Below, one piece after another: positions 1 to 12,817 of a stretch of DNA of 64,000 nucleotides. The stretch lies in NCBI GenBank assembly GCA_947172415.1, contig OX359196.1, positions 2,234,501-2,298,500 of the forward strand, written 5' to 3'. The stretch's first letter is position 1. Each line of letters opens with the position of its first letter. This DNA comes from Chondrosia reniformis (lineage: Eukaryota; Porifera; Demospongiae; Chondrillida; Chondrillidae). Position numbers and translations under genes: made by a program. The notes under the pieces are model-generated. The model was given only the letters and a program-made list of their open reading frames with translations, was not told the origin of the DNA and made no database searches.

Positions 1-500
1 GTTTGGGAATAGCTCTCTTGCATACAAGGTAAGTTAAATTTCTCAATCCATGGAGAGGGATCCATTTGGGTAGCTGATTCAACATAAACAGTACTAGTGT
101 GAGGAAAATCAAGGCTTTCATTAGATGGTATTTCAGTAGCTAATTTATGTGCTATTTCTTTTTGTTCCCTCTTCTTCCCTCTTTTTTCACTGTGAGAGCG
201 TAACTTTGACAGCTCAGAAAAGCAAAAAATTGTAGGGACGGCATCATCCCTTAACCTTCTTTTACTGTTGTGTTTGGTGGTGATGCCTTGGAGATGAATT
301 TGCGGAAGAAATTGATCTTCTGTGAAGTGCTCTGAACAAATTCTTGTATGTTCAGTGATGTGTGGTTTTTGAAGCTTTAGCTTGGCCATCCATACCTTCA
401 TTCTTGCCTTATTCTTTATTGGTAGGCGAAAAAAGCTGATTTGTGTAGTAGCATCATCTTTTGTATTATTATTACAACCATATGCAATGCATTGAGGCAT
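1..500 (-). CDS. THAP-domain protein, N-terminal part (cut by window start)
   Basis: An open frame reads from an ATG at 498-500 to the window edge without a stop. The first 92 residues form a complete THAP zinc finger: it starts Met-Pro-Gln-Cys, has Cys4 and Cys9, an FRLP motif (residues 24-27), Trp37, Cys55-x2-His58 and the closing AVPTIF motif (87-92). After it comes a basic stretch rich in Lys/Arg/Glu. THAP fingers bind DNA and occur in transcription regulators and in transposases of P-element and related families. An in-frame stop lies about 70 bp upstream of the ATG, so the start is well supported. The gene runs against the thioredoxin reductase and probably lies inside one of its introns, because no earlier reductase exon is visible between here and 1671. 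Domesticated regulator or transposase cannot be decided without the C-terminus. Confidence 0.85.
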   Translation of the reverse strand, partial: MPQCIAYGCNNNTKDDATTQISFFRLPIKNKARMKVWMAKLKLQKPHITEHTRICSEHFTEDQFLPQIHLQGITTKHNSKRRLRDDAVPTIFCFSELSKLRSHSEKRGKKREQKEIAHKLATEIPSNESLDFPHTSTVYVESATQMDPSPWIEKFNLPCMQESYSQ

Positions 501-1670
501 GTCTTCTACAATTTCAGAGCTATCGAGTCGAACTAGAGTCAAATAAACACAATTTCCGGTAGGTAATTATGTATACGGTGTTGCGTATGGCTTTAAGTGC
601 TTCTCACCAATTATGTCATCACTATTGCACAAGTAGACAAAATGGCAGCTTCGATCAAGATTACTTTTGCTTCGTTTTTGACGAACGAAAGATTTTTGTC
701 AAAAATAAAGCCTACCTACAAACTTTATGTATTATATACAACAAATTAAGGTAAAGTCATTTTAGGCGATGCAGTTCCCCTTTAAGGTTTGGAAAATTCT
801 ACTGCCTTATCTACTTACTCTCAAATTTCTGCCATTTTCTCCATCCGTGTGGTGAGCAAAATAGTAGCTTGGTAATGAGGAAAGTTCTAGAACCACAATT
901 CTGTGGATTCTAATAAAACTGCTTTCGTGCTAAGTATCAGCACAAAATGTTAGCATGGTACATGTTTATGAAAAACATCTGGCGAAATTTTGTTTAATTA
1001 AAATTGCAAAATAATTAAGATATAATGAAGAATTCAAGGTTATGATTGTGCAATCTGGTGATGTATTATGATGTTTTTGTATTGCATCACCAACACCCTC
1101 GTATGTAACTCTGTATATGCACAATTTGGGAATCTGTGATGTTGTGTAAACGTCACCTCATGGTTGTAAAAGAAGATCATCCTTTTGTGAACAGCTATGA
1201 TAAATCGACGCTCTCCTACGAGAAGGAGCTAGCAAACAGGCGAGTTGTAGTGAAGGTTAGATAAAGCGTTTTTGTATACGTTCCCGTCAAGTTTAAGGCA
1301 GAGTTGTTCCTATATTATGTTATCTTTATTTATACTGGGACAACCACTACCCAAAAAATAGGCTACTGTAATTGTGTCGAGATTACTCGTAAGATCGGGA
1401 GTCGCTCACGCGCTCCCAAGAACTCGAGGAGGAGAATCAATAATAATTATGTTGTTTATAAATTGTGCTGCTCTAGCCATTTTGGGATAGCCTTGACGGT
1501 ACCATAATCTAATCTGACCAAAGGAAATGGTGTTGTCAAGATCTTCTTCCTTTACATTGATCTTCACAAAACCAAATTTCATTCCAAAAATAATGCATTC
1601 AATAGTAATGATTAAGTTACAATATGATTTTTTCCTACAAACTTACTTTTTAATTTAATTTCATTTTTAG
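501..1670. other. Non-coding interval between THAP gene and reductase exon
   Basis: Both strands were read. Short open frames at 569-754 and 1304-1507 show no family motif and no splice context. No upstream thioredoxin reductase exon was found here, so the earlier exons must lie outside the window. Nothing else is supported. Confidence 0.5.
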
Positions 1671-3105
<1,435 letters not shown>

Positions 3106-3239
3106 ACACCCACTGTAAGAGGTGCCCAACCATTTTACCACAAGTAATGACAAAATGGGTCTGTTATGGATTAAGCATTGTTGTTATGTTGGGTACCATA
3201 CAGTGGGTTTTGACCATGGATCTTGATACACTAGAGAGT

Positions 3240-3325
3240 CTATTGTGCTTCCGCACACTATGATGGATCTTTCTTAAAGCACTCCTGCTGGATTGATCCT
3301 GATAAGTAGACGAAAACAGTGTTTC
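3240..3325 (+). promoter_or_regulatory. Candidate SECIS element in reductase 3' UTR
   Basis: About 155 bases after the TAA stop lies ATGA (3260-3263). Twelve bases later comes an unpaired AAA (3276-3278), and TGAT closes at 3300-3303. GGATC (3265-3269) can pair with GATCC (3295-3299) next to the ATGA/TGAT quartet. Spacing and order match a SECIS kink-turn, needed to recode the UGA. The upper helix is weak by eye, so the exact fold is uncertain. Confidence 0.55.
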
Positions 3326-4804
3326 TTGTAGATGACTACTGTTACAAATAACATTTAAATTTAATTTTCTGTGACATACAAAAATCTTGTATGTGTGTTA
3401 GTTATACATAAATGATATAATAAATTAATCCAATTACATTATAATAGGTAGTACTTTTAGTTTGACTGCTTGTCCAGCTGTCATAAACAGGATGGAATAC
3501 AGTGTAACTTCTCTAAACCTAACAGAATCGTCCGATTTTTATACTTATTCTAACACTACAGCTTAGTATACCATAATCTCTGAATTCCAAAAACCCGTAG
3601 TTCTAGTCCCTTAAGGTGAAAAAGTTGTGAATAATAATTATCTCTGGATGACAAAATTAAAGAAAACAGCTGAAGTCCTTTGCCAAGACCAGGTTTAAAC
3701 ACCTGGTATGGTCACACATGAACTAGAAATATATACATGTGTACGTAAGTTGAATTCTAAAAACTGCAAAATCAGTTCTGCATAACACAATAACAACTGC
3801 ATGGAAAACAGGTGTTGCACACTAAACCAAATGAATTTTGCAAGAGCAGTGTACCAATTCAATCTTCCAGCACCATGGCCAGCTCTTGTACTTGGACAGA
3901 TATTACAGACTGTAGAGTACAATTAACCAAACCAGTATAACACATAGCATGATGATACACTGATGCCATATTAAACAATATCAGCAGGTAATCAAAAGGA
4001 GAAATTTAAACCCTCCTACACTCACTATACATGACAAGTACGAGGGTGGCCTCCATTAGATAGCTCCTTGGACAAATCACAAAACCACCTGCAGTGATCA
4101 GTTAGACATTAATTCCTTCAAATCATATATACATCCACTAGAATGAGTAGCTTATATGTACATACCTGTGTATTATATGTACGTACGTATACGTCATGAG
4201 TAGCTTTAATTCTATATATATATATAATGATTAATGTAATCAGCCTATATATATAGCTAGCTGCTCAAACATGGAATGGTCCTTTAAATAACAGAATTTC
4301 ATCTCTTACATAGAGGAACCCTATTAACAATTATATTCCCAGTAACCAAAATTAGTGCTCTAAAGTAGGCACCTGTATATATTCACTCTTTCACATAATA
4401 CACGTGCACATAGAATGAGAATGATAGACCAATGTATAAATACTTATGTCATTTAAAGAATAAATCTTTAGGGAATTATGAGTAAAAAAAACAACTATCA
4501 CTACCATTTCCAAACATGTGAAATTGCTGTGAAATTTCACAGGGTGTATTTGATTTAACAGGGTGAATTTCACAGGGACAGACTGTTTTAACAGGGTATT
4601 AAGCATTTTCACGTGGCTGTATTTTGTGACATTTGCAATATAATAGGCATTTCACAGTGTTTTCACAGTATTTTAACTGATTTTGAATTAGTAGTGCTAC
4701 TAGTTTTGTAAGCATGCAGCCACGTGTACATGTTTATATGTATATATGTTTCTAAAACTTTTTCCATGGAATAGAGACCTAGCTTTTTTAATAGAATACA
4801 AAGT
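3326..4804. other. AT-rich non-coding interval
   Basis: No gene seen. Contains degenerate repeats of TTCACAGGGT/TTAACAGGGT at 4520-4600 and a 10-bp inverted repeat CACGTGGCTG (4611-4620) / CAGCCACGTG (about 4717-4726), which may be the remains of a small foldback element. Confidence 0.4.
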
Positions 4805-5809
4805 CTAAGAAAAATCTTTATCACGATAGCAAAATGTTGGTCTACGAATAACTAGTTCTGTATGATACATTGGAGAAGTGAAGTGAACTGTGTTTGTAAT
4901 ATGAAATTCCCTAATTAAAAGTAGAGTCAGAGCACTTTGTTCAAAACGATGACAACCATTGCCAGAATGTGGCACAAAAGGTTTAGATTTATAATCATTC
5001 ATGAGCTTGCCAATAGTATCAAAGTTACATGGCTTCATGGCATGTTTAGGTGATATACACTCTTCATGCACAGCACAATCTACCCATGGCTCAACTAAGT
5101 GTTTCATGATGAACGGTGTCTTTCTGAAAAGAAAATGACCAGCTTCAATCTCGAGAGTGTGCCCAATGTCTTCCCTGCTCAAGTTGAGATACTTCAGAGT
5201 GCCATCTACAGTTAAACAAGAGGTGGCCCATTTCTCCCTTGAGCCTCGGAAAGGGAAATGGCTCAAGTCAGGAAGGACTGTATCAGTAGGAGAACGACGG
5301 AGGCGAATGCTGGTATCCATCCAATACACAACCTCAAATTCTTTCAGCATTAGGTTGACTATCTCAATTTTCCAGGCATATTTTGAGATGATGTGAAAAT
5401 GTATTGGATAATGGTTAAATGGAAATTTTCTGATTTCAACATTTTTCTGTAATTTGATTAATTCAACTTGAAAATCTTGCAGTCCAAGATCATAGTATAC
5501 GATAGGTGTATCAGGTAGCCAATACTGTATAGAGGCTATGCTATCCAAGCTCTCACTGTAGTGACTAGAAGTTGCAGCTGTTACTACTACTAATTTACAT
5601 GCTAAAAAGTCAACTGTTTTACATAGGACATCTCCAGCCTTTATAGATACATATTTTAGTTCTCCATGGTTGCCAACTCCTACCAAATCGTCAATGGATC
5701 TGTCATCTAGAAATTGACAACAATCTTGCTTTAGAGAGTAGGGCCAGTGTTCCTGAGCAAATGGTGGAACCCAAAATTCTGGAATTAGTGGACAAAGTTG
5801 GAATTGCTT
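4805..5809 (-). CDS. Glycosyltransferase-like protein, terminal exon
   Basis: One long exon of 335 codons opens after an acceptor (TTATATAG) at 5809 in phase 0 and ends at a stop at 4805. The protein shows a core VVVTAATSSHY, then PDTPIVYYDLGL, YAWKIEIVNLML and FEVVYWMDTSIRLR. This order, a beta strand followed by a YDLGL segment and a W-M-D metal-site-like motif, is that of a family of animal GT-A-like glycosyltransferase proteins of unknown substrate, often annotated only by a DUF. Cys residues and HSGNGCHRFEQSAL near the end fit a Golgi luminal enzyme. The N-terminal exon(s), expected to hold the membrane anchor, lie on the minus strand above 5809 and I could not identify them. It could be a pseudogene fragment, but the frame is fully open. 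Confidence 0.6.
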   Translation of the reverse strand, partial: KQFQLCPLIPEFWVPPFAQEHWPYSLKQDCCQFLDDRSIDDLVGVGNHGELKYVSIKAGDVLCKTVDFLACKLVVVTAATSSHYSESLDSIASIQYWLPDTPIVYYDLGLQDFQVELIKLQKNVEIRKFPFNHYPIHFHIISKYAWKIEIVNLMLKEFEVVYWMDTSIRLRRSPTDTVLPDLSHFPFRGSREKWATSCLTVDGTLKYLNLSREDIGHTLEIEAGHFLFRKTPFIMKHLVEPWVDCAVHEECISPKHAMKPCNFDTIGKLMNDYKSKPFVPHSGNGCHRFEQSALTLLLIREFHITNTVHFTSPMYHTELVIRRPTFCYRDKDFS

Positions 5810-7052
5810 CTATATAAAATAAAGAATTCAGAGATTGACAGGCTAAATTTAAGCAAATGAATAGTCTAAAACTCAACTTTTCTAAAGTTATGGTAGACAT
5901 CAATTTGAGGAAAGGAATAGACTACTTCACTAGATTTACTACATAAATGGGAAACCTATAGAGCTTTAGATAAGGATACAGTGCTACCTTTTTCCCACTG
6001 CATGGGCCAGACAGGAGTTCCTGGGAATTACACCTTCATCATTGATATTACGAGTCTTTTTCTTCTTCTCTTCTTTCTTTAGTATGCAGCTCTAAGTGCT
6101 ATCATGTAAATGTATGCAGCTCTAAGTGCTATCATGTAAATCTACTATGTCTTATATGGAAATATTTGGCACTATAGTTAGCTAGTTATATGAGAAGAAC
6201 TTCTATTTCTTTGCAACTTGTCTGATTACATTTCTCACGAATATCTAATGAATATATATGAACTTATAATTAAATATATAAGTAAGAATGACGGTTTCAG
6301 CATTTCAGTTCAATTAAAGCTTGCACAATAGATTCTACCAGAGTGATGTGCCCTGGTCTGTTCTAAAAAAGGCTCTAACCACCTGGACAGTGGTCCTAGA
6401 AAGAATCTCCAACTGCTGCATCCTATATCAGAAATCCTTGTTGCACACAGAGAACTTGCAAAGATAGCTCCAGATGCATATCATGCCTACACCCGCCTGC
6501 TTATTGCTAGTGTGGCAGGGACATATTACTAAATCCTATTATATACTTGAATTTTAATGATGGTTAATTTTAATGTGTGTACAGAACTGTGCTTACCAGC
6601 TATATAACAAAGATCTTATATGCTGAAACTGTCATATTACTTATGCATATATGTAAACTATAACACATAATCATTCAAAAATATATTCTACAAACTATCA
6701 TTTCATTACTGACAAAATATTACTTTTTTATTATGTAGGTAATCCATTAATCCATTACGAATATGAAACAACAAGGGCTTACCCAAATATATTTAAAACT
6801 GTGTCCAAGAATAAACAGGCCAAGTGTTGAAGCCATTGAAAGTAACATCAACCTCTTACACAATCTGAGCGATGGGAGTGCCATGGTAAAAGCGATTCAA
6901 TCCTGTTTATCTGTCAGTTCTTCATACAAGATACACATTCCTGAGGCGTCGCATCCAGTTGTCTACTTCCCCAGTGTACACATTCCACTATTACACTATA
7001 TGGCCATAGCTAATAGGACGGTGCAGCAGCCATTTTCACCGCAAGCCAAAAT
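5810..7052. other. Interval between glycosyltransferase exon and GST
   Basis: Contains a perfect 30-bp tandem duplication (6082-6111 and 6112-6141). A short plus-strand open stretch at about 6353-6532 looks coding-like but has no recognised motif. The missing 5' exon of the glycosyltransferase gene should be here or further upstream; none is convincing. Confidence 0.4.
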
Positions 7053-8285
7053 ATGTCTGAAGATTGGAAACTGTATTATTGGCCTTCTCTTCCAGGAAGA
7101 GGTGACTTCGTTCGCCTCATGTTTGAGGAACTTGGCATTCAATATGAAGATATTGGTCGCACAAAGGGTATTGAAGAAATAATAAAGAAAATGCGTGCTG
7201 AAGACGGATGGCCAGTTAGCGCCCCGCCCATTGTCCAAAACGGTGATTTCACCTTGAACCAAACTCATGCCATCCTCGAGTATTTAGGGAAAAAGTACGA
7301 TGCCTATCCGAAAGGGGGTCTAGAAGAGGAGGCGCATGCCATGCAAATCAACCTTACTGTCTGCGATTTGATGCAAGAAGGTCATGATTCATTTCATCCC
7401 ATCGAGAAAGCCGGAAGCTACGACTCCCAAAAGGAGGCCGCTGTGCCTTACATTAAGAAATTCAAAGAAGTTAGACTTCTAAAGTATGTATCCCTAGTAA
7501 TTTTACTCTATTTATGAGAAACTGAAACGATTGTAAGGGAACACGAATGAAGCAATTATTACTGGGAGGAACGTAGGATATAAAGCAGGTTTTGACCAGG
7601 AGAATTTTGCCACTAAACTATATAAAATACAACTGCCACACCAATACTCTATTCTTGTCACATGTCATAGTGTTCCCTATTTATTGCTAAAATTTAGGTT
7701 TACGTGAAGATGCATCTGACACTACCTGAAGGACAATATTGCCATATATTGGCCTATTTACTTGCCACTTATATGGGTAGCTTCACATAATAGGAACTGC
7801 TATATAAGTGAATCACTAAGGTACTTACATTTAGGATGTTTATACAATATATCACTCACCAACAGGCAGACCATTTCTAGTGTAATATTTCAGCTCCTGT
7901 ATATTATAACATTGAGAGTGTGATATTCAGATTGATTATTATATACACGTGCTTTATATCAGATATTTGAAAAGCTTTGCTCGTGCTTTAAAAATGAATG
8001 AAAGTAAAGGAGGTTTCTTTATTGGAGACAAGGTATATAAGTGCCTTCTACTGTAACATTGGCCCAAATGTGATTCTCATTATCTTCTCTTATAAGCTCA
8101 CTTATGTGGATATAGCAGTGTTTCAAGCCTTGAGAGCAGTGGAGTTTCAATTTCCAGAGGAGTATGACAAGCTTTGCACTGATGATTTGAAAGCCTTCAA
8201 GGAGAGGATGGCATGTCGTCCCAATATTGCTGCATTCCTCAAGTCACCCAGATCAATTCCTTTCTGTGGAAACTCTATGATGTAA
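7053..8285 (+). CDS. Glutathione S-transferase, sigma/mu/pi-like soluble class
   Basis: Three exons, 7053-7483, 7963-8032 and 8097-8285, join in frame to 229 aa; donors are GTATGT and GTATAT, acceptors ATCAG and ATAAG. The N-terminal thioredoxin-like fold starts LYYWPSLPGRGDFVRL, with Tyr8 in the place of the catalytic Tyr of sigma, mu and pi classes, then a cis-Pro site (SAPPIVQ) and a glutathione-binding QTHAILEYLG segment. The helical C-terminal domain carries KYLKSFARAL and the conserved LTYVDIAVFQAL (N-cap/hydrophobic staple) motif. The length is near the usual 200-230. The enzyme conjugates glutathione to electrophiles in the cytosol; some sigma members isomerise prostaglandin H2, but nothing here shows that. 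A poly(A) signal AATAAA sits at 8452-8457, about 170 bp after the stop. Confidence 0.9.
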
Positions 8286-8451
8286 TGTAGGATAACACAA
8301 TTAGTGATTGAACTAACATAATTTTTTGAAACCTTATAGAGATTTTGTGAATTTGATCTTGATGTTTGACCTTTTCCTGATACGTTGAATAATTACAGAG
8401 GTGAAGTTTACTTCAAAATTATGTCTAATATAACATGTAGAGGTGTAAAAC

Positions 8452-8457
8452 AATAAA
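8452..8457 (+). terminator. Poly(A) signal AATAAA of the GST gene
   Basis: Canonical hexamer 167 bases past the GST stop codon, in an AT-rich tail. Confidence 0.6.
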
Positions 8458-8594
8458 ATTATGCAAGAATATAAGAATATATATTTGTACAGCTCTTTAA
8501 AATGAAATGACTACGTAAACCTATATTAACTAATGTAACTACATATGTATGTGAGAAATTGGCTCTTTATTTTTATAGCTTAATTATTAATCAA

Positions 8595-8795
8595 TCTTTT
8601 TCACTGGACCCGTTCAAGCTATTGAATCTCCAAATGTGTACAGCTGCATGTGCTCTCATCCCAATATTGAGTAAAGGGACATTTGTAGTCTATTTTTATT
8701 TGTACCTATATAATCCTGTTCATTCCAGTAATGCATATTTCGTACAATAGGGCACATAAGGACACTTGCACACACAGGCATTACGACTTAAGACT
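8595..8795 (-). pseudogene. Decayed copy of the 3' end of the cystine-knot gene at 14933-15787
   Basis: This stretch matches the last coding exon of the downstream minus-strand gene (about 14945-15145) over some 180 bases: shared blocks include TGAATCTCCAAAT, ACAGCTGCATG, GAGTAAAGGGACATTTGTAG, CCTGTTCATTCCAGTA and GGACACTTGCACACACA. Substitutions and small indels break the reading frame. The copy lies about 6 kb away in the same orientation, so a segmental duplication followed by decay is likely. Its distal end has been tandemly duplicated further (8761-9005). Confidence 0.75.
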
Positions 8796-9005
8796 AATTA
8801 TTTGAGGCATAGATCGTTCAAGGAGAATATACATAGATCAGGTGTAGTTCAAGTACGTATATATATAGAATATTTGCACTGTATAGGACACTTGCACACA
8901 CAGGCATTACGACTTAAGACTAATTATTTGAGGCATAGATCGTTCAAGGAGAATATACATAGATCAGGTGTAGTTCAAGTACGTATATATATATAGAATA
9001 TATAG
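8761..9005. repeat. Two tandem copies of a 126-bp unit
   Basis: 8761-8886 and 8887 to about 9005 are nearly identical, starting GACACTTGCACACACAGGCA. They contain the end of the pseudogene copy. The tail continues to about 9170 as degenerate 40-50 bp units around ACATAGATCAG and AGTTCAAGTAGAAT. Confidence 0.9.
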
Positions 9006-9621
9006 ATGAACATCCAATTCAATTAGAATGTACATAGATCAGATGCAGTTTAAATAGAATAGACATAGATCAAATGCTACTCCAGAATTCGAATATATAG
9101 ATACAGATCAGTGTCCAGTTCAAGTAGAATTCAAATATAGATCAGGGTGTATACAGGTCCAGTTCAAATCTATATACGTATATATTACTCTGTGTTTTCA
9201 TTACTTGTATCTTATCAACTGTTAGTTTATGTATTAAAGTATATTAATATATTAAATAGCAGGGATCACTGGGGAGGAATTTAAAGAGAAGGACCCGGGA
9301 CACCAAGGAAATGGAATTGACCAAAAGGCACCTTAAATTGAAACAACTGAAGAGCTATATAGAGCTGTGGGTGTGCATGTGTATGTGTGTGTCATTTATG
9401 GGAATTTCTCAAATGTCATTTTAATATATAATTGAGCTACATGTTGTACAAGGTTAAAAGTCATTTTATATGATGCCATAATAAACTGTTATTTCTAAAA
9501 GCAAAAATGTTACAATGGATAGAAGTATTTGATTCTTATCCTAAATATATGTATACGCATAATTATATATAGTACACCAATTTTACGTCTATTGATATAT
9601 GTATACATATATACTTATGGC

Positions 9622-11271
9622 CTAAAAGATAAATCCCTTGTAGTCAGTTGAAGCACTTTCAGCCAACGATTGGGGTGATGACTGAAAGTTAAAGAAACCA
9701 TCTTGTGGCTGTCCTGGGTTGTCTTTCTTTGTTCCTTCCATTGAAAGACCACCTTCAAGAAAGGAATACGACCCTTCATGTTCATTTCCCTGTCCTTGGC
9801 TACAATTAATTTCTCCAAATGAAAATATTGTTCCTGAATAAGAATTTTGAGCTGGTGCATCAAAGCCACTAAACATAAAAGATTTCTCCCCTCCCTCCTC
9901 ATTGCTTATTGATGGTGTTTGACTGTTTGAAGGAAAAATGAAATTTAGAGATTCACTCTCATTTTTTTCTTCTAATTGCTTCATAAAGTTTATATCATGT
10001 ACATTTCCAGCTATCTGGCTGAAACTGGATTCTGCTGAAGGCAGTGTAATGGCAGATTCTGTATTACTAACTTTAACAAAGTGTGTCTGATTGTTAATTT
10101 CTTCAGTGGATATTTCATTTGTTACATTACAGGGAGTTGCAAGTTCCTGTTCAGCTGAATTACTATCTGAATTAGTAAAAGATGTTGCTCTCCCTGAAAA
10201 GTGGTCTGTTGAAAGATTTTGCAGTGTGTTTTTGACACCTAAAGACTTGGAAATTCTTCCTTGTTTGCAGGGACTAGTAACAGCAACAGAATCAGTTGTC
10301 GTCATCTCTGTAATACTGGCCATTTCTTCGCCTTGGTCTCCATGAAGGGGTGACACATTTTGGGCAAATGATCTAGTTTTGGAAGCATCTGGTAATAGTG
10401 GTTCAGGATGCTTAAAACTCACTACTTGACATGTAGGAGTACAACTAGGAGAGACTAAAGAAATGGCAGGAGATTTTATGCTTGAATGGACAGGAAGACT
10501 CTTTTGTGATGATGTGGGTTTTAAAATAGATGCAGCAGCTGAACACTTGCTTATTTCAGAAGAGTGGTTTGATACTGCTTTCAAAATAGAGGCAGACAAA
10601 GGTGTAGGAGAATAATTGGAATTGGGAATGGTTGCTCCATTTGATGTCTTGGACAGCTTTTTACTAGAGATATGAGGAGCAGATAGATGAGGTTTGGGTA
10701 TATTAGGTCGTGGAGCTAGGGGTACTGTAAAACAAGGTGGACTGATGGCTTGCTTGCCTGAATGTAAAGGTGTGGTCGGCCTTTTTGCAGCAAGTATATA
10801 TGAATTTTTTGCCTTTGTTAAGCTACGTGCTGATATATCTGATACAGGGGGTGCTTGCGTTAATGGAGAAGAAGGTGTCCTTAGCGATTGGAGAGGGCTA
10901 AATACTGCTGGAATGTCAAAGGTTAATGCAGCACTGGTCCCTCTCTTACCTCTAAGAGGAGTACCCGGAGTTTTTTTGGGTCCTCCATTTTGGTTACTGT
11001 TTGAAGATTGGTTCTGATCAGATGCAGGGCAAATTAGTTGATCACAAACTAGTTGCTGACTATTGCTGTCTTTGGAAGTATCCCTCACTTTATCTGGAGC
11101 CTTTTCAACATAAGAATATTTTGTGCATGAAGGTACTACCTCAGAAATTGGTACAGAAGGTATACACTGCCTCTCTGGGATAGGAATTACTTCCTTGGAT
11201 ATCATAAACTCCTAAACAAGTAAATACATAATATTTAGAACTAATAGCTAAGGTTTCTACATATACTTATG

Positions 11272-11308
<37 letters not shown>

Positions 11309-12817
11309 ATGATAATGATATTGCATGTACTTATTATTTTAATTATTATATACATGCATCATCTATCATGCACACTACTTTCTTCCATATACTGTACATA
11401 TACCTGGGGAGTGTCTTGAAGTTTAGAGGAAGGTTCTTCTAGGCTTTCAATCTCTAAAGTGTATCTCTTTAACTCTTCATGGAACCTTGACTCTTCTTTC
11501 AACAACACTTCACGTTTTACATACAGGTTTGACCTGGGAAAACAGAATTAAAAGTCACTTTCCTGCTAGTTAATAATTTACCTATATAGTTTGCTCACAA
11601 GCTGATAATCTCAGCAAAAAGCTGTTTCTTGGGGAATTCACTAAATGGTTTACAGTGTAATTGTAGATTAGCAATCTTCTTATTTAGTTCTTCTATTTCA
11701 TTTTTCTGCTTTTGAACTATATAGATGGAGACATATGTAACATTAATATGAATATAAAGATATACAGAATGTAGAAATAATTAAATTATACCTTTGGATT
11801 TGATCTCTTCATTTTTTTTCTTTTGTCCTTCCACTATTGCCACTGATGGTTTCTCTTTATATTTTGCTTCATATCTCTCCCATGTGGCTTTGTATTTAGC
11901 CAAAAGCTTATTGTGTCTATTCCTTCAAATATATATACAACTAATTAATCACATATATACATATAATTAAATTAACTCAAATTACCTTTTCGATTCAAAT
12001 TCTTCTTTTTTGAAATCCATTTTTCTTTGCAAAGCTGTCTTATGCTCTTCAAGAACCAATGATGTATGCTTCAAGCTACAATGTATAAGTGTAGCATATA
12101 TGTATATAAGAATCAAAGTTTATTGTACACAGATTATTAAAACTCCTAAAAATTCCCTTCATTCAGTATACTTGTCTAAACCTTTTGCACATGAAACATT
12201 CCATGGGCTCCTAAATACATTAATTACAGTACATTACATTAATTAATTAATTGCTTACTATGATATATTTTGCAACTTGCATACACAGAATACAGACAAT
12301 GTCTGTAAAATAAACAGGTAAGCGAATTTAAGCATATACCTCTCAAAGTTTTCTTTAAGCTGCGTAAACTTGTTACACTTAAGTTGTATCCCTTCTTCAG
12401 CCCGAACAGAAGACCTTGCACATTGATTAATACCTTTTAGATGTTCCTCATATTCAGTCTTTAGAACTGAAATAAAATAAGACTCCACATATATGGATAG
12501 TTGGCAGTTTTTCGGGGAAATGTATACGCTTTAAAATGTCCGCGCGTTACACTTACACTCAATCTTTTCTCGCTCTTGTTCAATAAACTGCAGTTGCTGA
12601 GAGTTTTCATACTCTAAATATGGTAGAAAAGTACCACATTATTGTCGAGCCCGTTGGTAGGCTAATAAAATCTTGCACATTGTATGGAAACATTCGTTAT
12701 CTATAAAACCACATACACTAAAAGAGTCCTTATACTTTCATACAGCTTGTCTTATATACCTGTGCTTTTAATCAAGCAAAGGAGGTCGGAAACGTGGTCC
12801 ACTTCTTGGGATGCCAT
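9622..12817 (-). CDS. Coiled-coil protein, eight exons, SIX6OS1-like candidate
   Basis: Eight exons on the minus strand (12760-12817, 12557-12613, 12340-12466, 11986-12075, 11792-11922, 11599-11716, 11404-11533, 9622-11211) join with good GT/AG sites to 2301 bases, 766 aa, with all phases consistent. The ATG at 12815-12817 begins MASQEVDHVSDLLCLIK. Residues 1-237 are charged and helical (coiled coil) with a recurring pattern YKATWERYEAKYKEKPS, KKKNEEIKSK and LHCKPFSEFPKK. Residues 238-766 are one exon of Ser/Thr/Pro-rich, probably disordered sequence, ending in Phe/Gly-rich GFFNFQ...GFIF. The helical part, notably the W-x3-Y/KYxExP and following Lys/Glu helix, resembles vertebrate SIX6OS1 (synaptonemal-complex central element) as I remember it. 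That match is tentative; another coiled-coil scaffold is possible. The gene structure itself is solid. Confidence 0.8.
11277..11302. repeat. (TA)n microsatellite in last intron of the coiled-coil gene
   Basis: About 13 uninterrupted TA units between exons 7 and 8. Confidence 0.9.

Noticed and set aside
1521-1600. Upstream thioredoxin reductase exon
   Set aside because: None of the expected motifs (e.g. TVFTPLEYG) can be read here on the plus strand.
6353-6532. Plus-strand stretch with ISEILVAHRELAKIAPDAYH
   Set aside because: Looks protein-like but is short, lacks a start and splice partners, and I recognise no family.
6763-7182. Plus-strand 139-aa frame overlapping GST
   Set aside because: Overlaps the first GST exon in another frame and has no motif.
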